Origin: Pseudomonadota bacterium
Lineage (GTDB): Bacteria; Pseudomonadota; Gammaproteobacteria; Burkholderiales; Eutrophovitaceae
Direction of reading: 5' to 3'
Length of the DNA: 10,214 nt
NCBI GenBank assembly: GCA_002704665.1
Contig: PAHB01000078.1
Location: forward strand, 1 to 10,214
Each line of letters opens with the position of its first letter. Within the stretch, counting starts at the first letter, position 1. The notes beneath the pieces were generated by a model, which worked only from the letters and a program-made list of their open reading frames with translations, was not told where the DNA came from and searched no databases. Of this stretch, positions 7,060-10,214 are shown piece by piece. The position numbers were made by a program, and so were the translations under genes.

Positions 7060-7101
7060 GAAACAATTGTTTTACCAACAACTGTTTCATCAACAATGAA
7101 A
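7060..7101 (+). promoter_or_regulatory. Overlapping inverted repeats in the rhodanese leader
   Basis: A 12-bp inverted repeat with one mismatch, GAAACAATTGTT (7060-7071) and AACAACTGTTTC (7077-7088), encloses a 5-nt loop. A second perfect 6-bp stem, TTTCAT (7085-7090) with ATGAAA (7096-7101), encloses another 5-nt loop and shares bases 7085-7088 with the first, so the two stems cannot form together. The end is 11 nt before the ATG. It could be an operator for a dimeric repressor or an RNA switch that gates translation; no T-run follows, so it is not an ordinary terminator. Confidence 0.4.
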
Positions 7102-7112
7102 TAAAAAATAAA

Positions 7113-7487
7113 ATGAAAACAGCTCAAGACTATTTAAATGAAGCAAACAAAATTGTTCCGAAAATTTCTACACCAGATGGAATTGGAAAGCATGGAGATG
7201 ACAATACCTTGTTCATAGATGTCAGAGAAACTATTGAAATTAACAAAACCGGCACTATTGCGGGCGCAATTAGAATACCCAGGGGACTTTTAGAGTTTAT
7301 TGCAGATGAGAATACTGCATTTCATAACAAGGCTTTAGATAAAAAAAAGGAGATCATTCTGGTATGTGGTGCTGGTGGTCAAGCGGCCTTGTCGGGAAAA
7401 ACTCTCAAAGAAATGGGTTACGAAAATGTTCATAATGTTGGGGGATTCCAAGACTGGGTTGATGCGAATGGGCCTGTGGAGACATAA
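7113..7487 (+). CDS. Single-domain rhodanese-like protein
   Basis: This 124-residue protein is one rhodanese domain, a fold that carries sulfur as a persulfide on an active-site cysteine, likely in the cytosol since no signal peptide is seen. It shows the opening motif LFIDVRE (33-39), the mid-domain motif GTIAGAIRIPRGLLEF (47-62), the active-site strand and loop ILVCGAGGQAA (82-92) with Cys85, and the closing motif VGGFQDWVDANGPVE (109-123). The active loop lacks the terminal Arg common in thiosulfate sulfurtransferases (CxxxxxR), having Gly-Gly-Gln-Ala-Ala instead, so thiosulfate is not necessarily the donor. The ATG gives a normal N-terminus, but no Shine-Dalgarno precedes it (AAATAAAAAATAAA); the leader holds overlapping hairpins. 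It stands alone, with thrH 167 nt downstream on the same strand. Domain assignment is firm, the physiological sulfur acceptor unknown. Confidence 0.9.
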   Translation: MKTAQDYLNEANKIVPKISTPDGIGKHGDDNTLFIDVRETIEINKTGTIAGAIRIPRGLLEFIADENTAFHNKALDKKKEIILVCGAGGQAALSGKTLKEMGYENVHNVGGFQDWVDANGPVET

Positions 7488-7512
7488 ACTTTAGTTATTA
7501 ACTGGTAAATTA

Positions 7513-7602
7513 ATGGTAGATCGCCGAAGTGAAGCGATTTGGGAGCTGATTAACCCCAGCAAACAACCCGCCTTCGGACAAGATACTTTAATAAATGAAT
7601 AA
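7513..7602 (+). CDS. Possible 29-residue small protein
   Basis: An ATG at 7513 opens 29 codons (MVDRRSEAIWELINPSKQPA, then FGQDTLINE) to a TAA. The codons are somewhat more GC-rich than the surroundings and the peptide is hydrophilic with one Trp. There is no clear ribosome binding site and no recognised family. It fills most of the gap between the rhodanese gene and thrH, so it may be a small gene, a gene remnant, or chance. A CCGAAG/CTTCGG inverted repeat spans its interior. Confidence 0.2.
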   Translation: MVDRRSEAIWELINPSKQPAFGQDTLINE

Positions 7603-7644
7603 TACCTGTTCATAGCCATCAGTATTAAAAGAGAATCTTAGGTC

Positions 7645-7649
7645 GGAGG
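7645..7649 (+). promoter_or_regulatory. Ribosome binding site supporting the TTG start of thrH
   Basis: GGAGG ends 5 nt before the TTG at 7655. This, together with the exact family N-terminus from that codon, decides the start. Confidence 0.8.
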
Positions 7650-7654
7650 TAAGA

Positions 7655-8266
7655 TTGGAAATTGTTTGTTTAGATCTAGAAGGCGTCTTAATTCCAGAAA
7701 TTTGGATAGAGTTCGCAAAACAAACAGGAGTAGACGAACTTCGAATGACAACTCGTGATATTCCAGTCTACACTGAACTCATGGATAAAAGACTTTCTCT
7801 CCTGAATAAAAATAAATTTAAAATCTCGGACATACAACAAGTTATTGCATCAATGGAGCCTTTGTCCGGCGCCGAAAGTTTCCTGAACTGGCTGAGACAG
7901 CATTTTCAAGTAGTAATACTATCTGACACATATTATGAGTTTGCTTCACCATTGATGAAAAAGTTACAATGGCCTACGCTTCTTTGTCACAAGCTGGTCT
8001 GCGACAATAATGGGTCCATCGTAGATTATAAGATTAGACAACCAGACGCTAAATTGGAGGCGGTCAAGTCTTTCCAAAATTTAAATTATCACGTATTCGC
8101 AGCGGGTGATTCGTATAACGATACTGCGATGTTGCAAAAAGCAAATAATGGATTCTTATTTTGTCCACCAAACAATGTTGCAAAAGAATTTCCGCAATTT
8201 AAAGTGACCAATAATTATGACGAGTTGAAATCTGCCATAATGGAAAACAGCACTCGTTTTAGTTAA
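7655..8266 (+). CDS. thrH: Phosphoserine phosphatase / homoserine phosphotransferase, ThrH
   Basis: ThrH is a cytosolic HAD-superfamily enzyme that removes phosphate from phosphoserine and, in Pseudomonas aeruginosa, can transfer it to homoserine, linking serine and threonine synthesis. The 203 residues match ThrH along their whole length, starting MEIVCLDLEGVLIPEIWI. HAD motif I is D7-L-E9, with Glu in place of the second Asp as in other ThrH proteins; motif II is Ser90 in VVILSDTYYEF; a motif III lysine is Lys133 in QPDAKLEAVK; motif IV is AAGDSYNDTAML with Asp152 and Asp156. The start codon is TTG at 7655, backed by GGAGG 5 nt upstream. ThrH is known mainly from proteobacteria. No threonine or serine genes adjoin it here, and no leader attenuator is seen. 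Confidence 0.94.
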   Translation: MEIVCLDLEGVLIPEIWIEFAKQTGVDELRMTTRDIPVYTELMDKRLSLLNKNKFKISDIQQVIASMEPLSGAESFLNWLRQHFQVVILSDTYYEFASPLMKKLQWPTLLCHKLVCDNNGSIVDYKIRQPDAKLEAVKSFQNLNYHVFAAGDSYNDTAMLQKANNGFLFCPPNNVAKEFPQFKVTNNYDELKSAIMENSTRFS

Positions 8267-8473
8267 GAAACCCGAGAAGCGCCTTCAATCTTACAGAAAA
8301 AAATCTTGACTCCGTTCATTTTAAATCCGTCTCAAATAGCGATTTGATTCATATTAGTAATTTGCGCTACTACAACCCCGTCTTATATTGATTTTAAGGT
8401 TTTATGACTTTAATAGTAAAAATCGGAACTTTAAGGCGACTCGTAAGCTCTTTTTTTTTAATTAAATACAAAC

Positions 8474-9058
8474 ATGGTATTTGTCAAAAAAAAGTTTGAT
8501 ATGCTCCGTCTCGTTTGCGTATGGTTAGGGTTTTTTTTTATTAGTGATTCCAGCCTTGGATGTTCAGCTAATGCACAAACGATTGAAGAAACATCGGGTC
8601 TATACGATGTAACACTATCAAAGGAAATCCAAACAGATGTTAATACGGTCTGGAAAACCCTTACCGATTACTCCAGACTTTCAACTTTTGTTAAGGGAAT
8701 GACGCGGAGCACTGTCCTGGAGGGGCATGGGTCCAAAAAAGTAGTACAGCAAACCGGAATCCTTCGTTTGTTATTTTTTTCAAAGAAATTTACGGTATGG
8801 CTAAGTGTAGACGAAAAATACCCTAGATTTATCACAATGACCCAAGTAAAGGGAGATTTCGATCATTTTTCTGGAAGATACGATATTAACCAAACGGGAA
8901 ATAATCAAGTTCGATTGACGTGGCGAGGCACCTTAAAACCATCCTTTTACATTCCACCAATAATCGGCAAAAGACTAATAAAAAAAAACATAAATAAACA
9001 ATTTTGTGATGTTATCTCAGAAATTATTGCTAGAACTAACAGTAAGCCAAAAATTTAA
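8474..9058 (+). CDS. Exported SRPBCC (START/polyketide-cyclase-like) protein
   Basis: This 194-residue protein has a basic N-terminus (KKK at 5-7), a hydrophobic stretch at about 11-25 and a likely signal peptidase site after ANA (residue 34), so it should be exported. Cys30 in SLGC is a weak alternative lipoprotein site because Ser, not Leu, is at -3. The rest (about 44-187) fits one SRPBCC helix-grip domain, a hydrophobic-ligand pocket: VTLSKEIQTDVNTVWKTLTD with DYSRLSTFVKGM, then a run of beta strands and a long C-terminal helix. Function is unknown; bacterial members may bind lipids or aromatic ligands. The ATG at 8474 lacks a Shine-Dalgarno, as does the alternative at 8501, which would shorten the basic region. 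The 207-nt gap upstream has only weak promoter matches (TTGATT, 17 nt, TAATAG at 8390-8418). Its TAA overlaps the next gene's ATG, so the two are probably co-translated. Confidence 0.8.
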   Translation: MVFVKKKFDMLRLVCVWLGFFFISDSSLGCSANAQTIEETSGLYDVTLSKEIQTDVNTVWKTLTDYSRLSTFVKGMTRSTVLEGHGSKKVVQQTGILRLLFFSKKFTVWLSVDEKYPRFITMTQVKGDFDHFSGRYDINQTGNNQVRLTWRGTLKPSFYIPPIIGKRLIKKNINKQFCDVISEIIARTNSKPKI

Positions 9059-10214
9059 TGAAAAAAAATATAAAAAAAAATATCTCGATAGTCTGGTTTA
9101 AGCGTGATTTACGAATCACAGATCATGCACCATTAAACAATGGTTTAGAAAATCAGCATTTGTTATGCCTATATGTCTATGAAAATAGTTCATTTGGTGG
9201 GACAGAAATTACAAATCAACACTTATTTATTGAGGAAAGTCTGAACTCCTTGAGGGAAGGGTTAAATAAATTAGGGTTAAAACTAGAGATCCAATATGGT
9301 GAGGTAACAGAAATTTTGGAAATGCTGAATTGCGAATACAACTTACAGCAAATTTTTTCCCACGAAGAAACAGGTGATCTTAAATCTTACAAACGAGATA
9401 TGATAGTAAGAAAATGGTGTCAATATAATCAAGTTAACTGGATTCAATATCCAACAAATGGTGTTATAAGAGGTCTCAAAGACAGAAATTTATGGTCCAA
9501 ATATTGGAGACAACGTGTTGGAGGCCCCATAATGCCAACTCCAAAGCATGTGCGAAAATCATCGGTAGTACTCCCAAATACCTTTTCGACAAAACCGTCG
9601 TGGATGGCCTCGCCATATTTACGGAAGGCTACAAATGAACTAAGACAAAAAGGGTATCAGCACGAATTGTCGAAACGAATAGAAATGTTCGTCAACAAAG
9701 ATTGCCAATACTATAGACAGGGAATGTCATCACCTCTCACGGCCCCTCACGCTTGCTCGAGATTGAGTCCTTACCTGTCTCTTGGAATGGTCTCAATCAG
9801 AGAAATCTACATAATTACTCAAGAACAACTACTTGAGCTTAAGCAAATAAAAAATCCCGATGCTACATCAAAAGCAAAAATAAAAAGTTTGAACAGTTTT
9901 ATAAGACGGCTCCACTGGAGATGTCATTTTATTCAAAAACTAGAGATGGAACCGTCAATTGAGGTATCCGCGATTCATCCATCTTACGACGAAGTCTACG
10001 CGAATTCTACTAATGATGATTTGCTTAGATCGTGGCAAATCGGCGCCACTGGATATCCTTTTATTGATGCATGCATGAGATATTTAATTCACCACGGATG
10101 GATTAACTTTCGTATGCGCGCTATGTTGACTAGTTTCTCGAGTTATACACTTCACAACGACTGGAAAGATACCGCCAGTTGGCTAGGAAAAATATTTACA
10201 GATTATGAGCCAGG
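9058..10214 (+). CDS. Photolyase/cryptochrome-family FAD protein (3' end outside the window)
   Basis: The visible 385 codons belong to a flavoprotein of the photolyase/cryptochrome family, which uses blue light to repair UV-damaged DNA or to signal. The N-terminal Rossmann (antenna) domain opens with ISIVWFKRDLRITDHAPL (9-26). The FAD-binding helical domain has ACSRLSPYLSLGMVS (232-246), LHWRCHFIQKLE (285-296), WQIGATGYPFIDACMRYL (326-343), GWINFRMRAMLTSF (347-360) and the Trp-bearing NDWKD (367-371). By hand alignment to E. coli PhrB, the CPD-contacting Glu274 is Arg284, Asn341 is Phe351, and the LAANNGGWQW loop is replaced by a sequence beginning DYEPG, where the window ends. It is therefore a non-classical subfamily; repair activity should not be assumed. 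The ATG overlaps the upstream stop (TAATG) with no Shine-Dalgarno, implying coupling to the exported SRPBCC gene. Confidence 0.88.
   Translation, partial: MKKNIKKNISIVWFKRDLRITDHAPLNNGLENQHLLCLYVYENSSFGGTEITNQHLFIEESLNSLREGLNKLGLKLEIQYGEVTEILEMLNCEYNLQQIFSHEETGDLKSYKRDMIVRKWCQYNQVNWIQYPTNGVIRGLKDRNLWSKYWRQRVGGPIMPTPKHVRKSSVVLPNTFSTKPSWMASPYLRKATNELRQKGYQHELSKRIEMFVNKDCQYYRQGMSSPLTAPHACSRLSPYLSLGMVSIREIYIITQEQLLELKQIKNPDATSKAKIKSLNSFIRRLHWRCHFIQKLEMEPSIEVSAIHPSYDEVYANSTNDDLLRSWQIGATGYPFIDACMRYLIHHGWINFRMRAMLTSFSSYTLHNDWKDTASWLGKIFTDYEP

Larger units (their letters stand above)
6303..7112. other. Long divergent intergenic region between fabA and the rhodanese gene
   Basis: These 810 nt contain no convincing gene. 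The longest open frame (6631-6434, minus, 65 codons) has no ribosome binding site, no recognisable domain and an unnatural hydrophobic/basic tail, so I do not call it. The stretch holds a GC-rich island at about 6598-6629 (with GCGGG 6603-6607 able to pair with CCCGC 6625-6629), two short coding-like minus-strand fragments listed separately, and the rhodanese leader with its hairpins. The mix looks like promoter sequence at both ends around decayed genes. Confidence 0.6.

Noticed and set aside
8440..8462. Possible terminator with T9 run before the SRPBCC gene
   Set aside because: The T-run at 8452-8460 is not preceded by a stable inverted repeat; AT-rich spacer is enough to explain it.
9061..9080. 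A-rich start of the photolyase gene as a slippage or frameshift site
   Set aside because: The frame from the ATG at 9058 stays open to the window end and yields the correct conserved N-terminus (IVWFKRDLR), so no frameshift is needed.
1..10214. Defence system, CRISPR array, prophage, insertion sequence or biosynthetic cluster
   Set aside because: No regularly spaced repeats, transposase, integrase, nuclease or synthase modules were found; the intact genes are metabolic and stress functions.

Overview
This is AT-rich bacterial DNA, most likely from a Gram-negative member of the Pseudomonadota. The support is a FabA/FabB unsaturated-fatty-acid pair followed at once by FabI, a ThrH-type phosphoserine phosphatase/homoserine phosphotransferase, and an exported SRPBCC protein translationally coupled to a photolyase-family flavoprotein. 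The low GC, compact coding and light-response gene fit a marine gamma- or alphaproteobacterium, but the window cannot settle the class.

The left part (1-6302) is read from the minus strand. In transcription order it holds fabA, fabB and fabI (joined by a 4-nt overlap and a 1-nt gap, so almost certainly one operon for anaerobic-type unsaturated fatty acid synthesis). Next, 114 nt downstream, comes an acyl-CoA dehydrogenase of the ACAD10/11-like type. Then there is a gene-poor 640-nt stretch carrying decayed coding sequence, and finally an M3-family oligoendopeptidase. The decayed stretch includes what I read as the C-terminal tail of an Opp/Dpp-type peptide ABC transporter ATPase, 46 nt upstream of the peptidase. 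This suggests that a peptide-uptake operon once fed the peptidase.

The middle (6303-7112) is an 810-nt divergent intergenic region between fabA (minus) and a rhodanese gene (plus). It is long for such a compact genome. It contains a small GC-rich island, two short coding-like fragments on the minus strand, and a pair of overlapping, mutually exclusive hairpins immediately before the rhodanese gene.

The right part (7113-10214) is read from the plus strand: a single-domain rhodanese, a possible 29-codon ORF, thrH (TTG start with a clear ribosome binding site), then an exported SRPBCC/START-like protein whose stop codon overlaps the start of a photolyase/cryptochrome-family protein that runs off the right edge. 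By hand alignment this last protein differs from classical CPD photolyases at several substrate- and FAD-proximal positions, which makes it the most interesting intact gene here. I saw no rRNA, tRNA, CRISPR array or complete mobile element.
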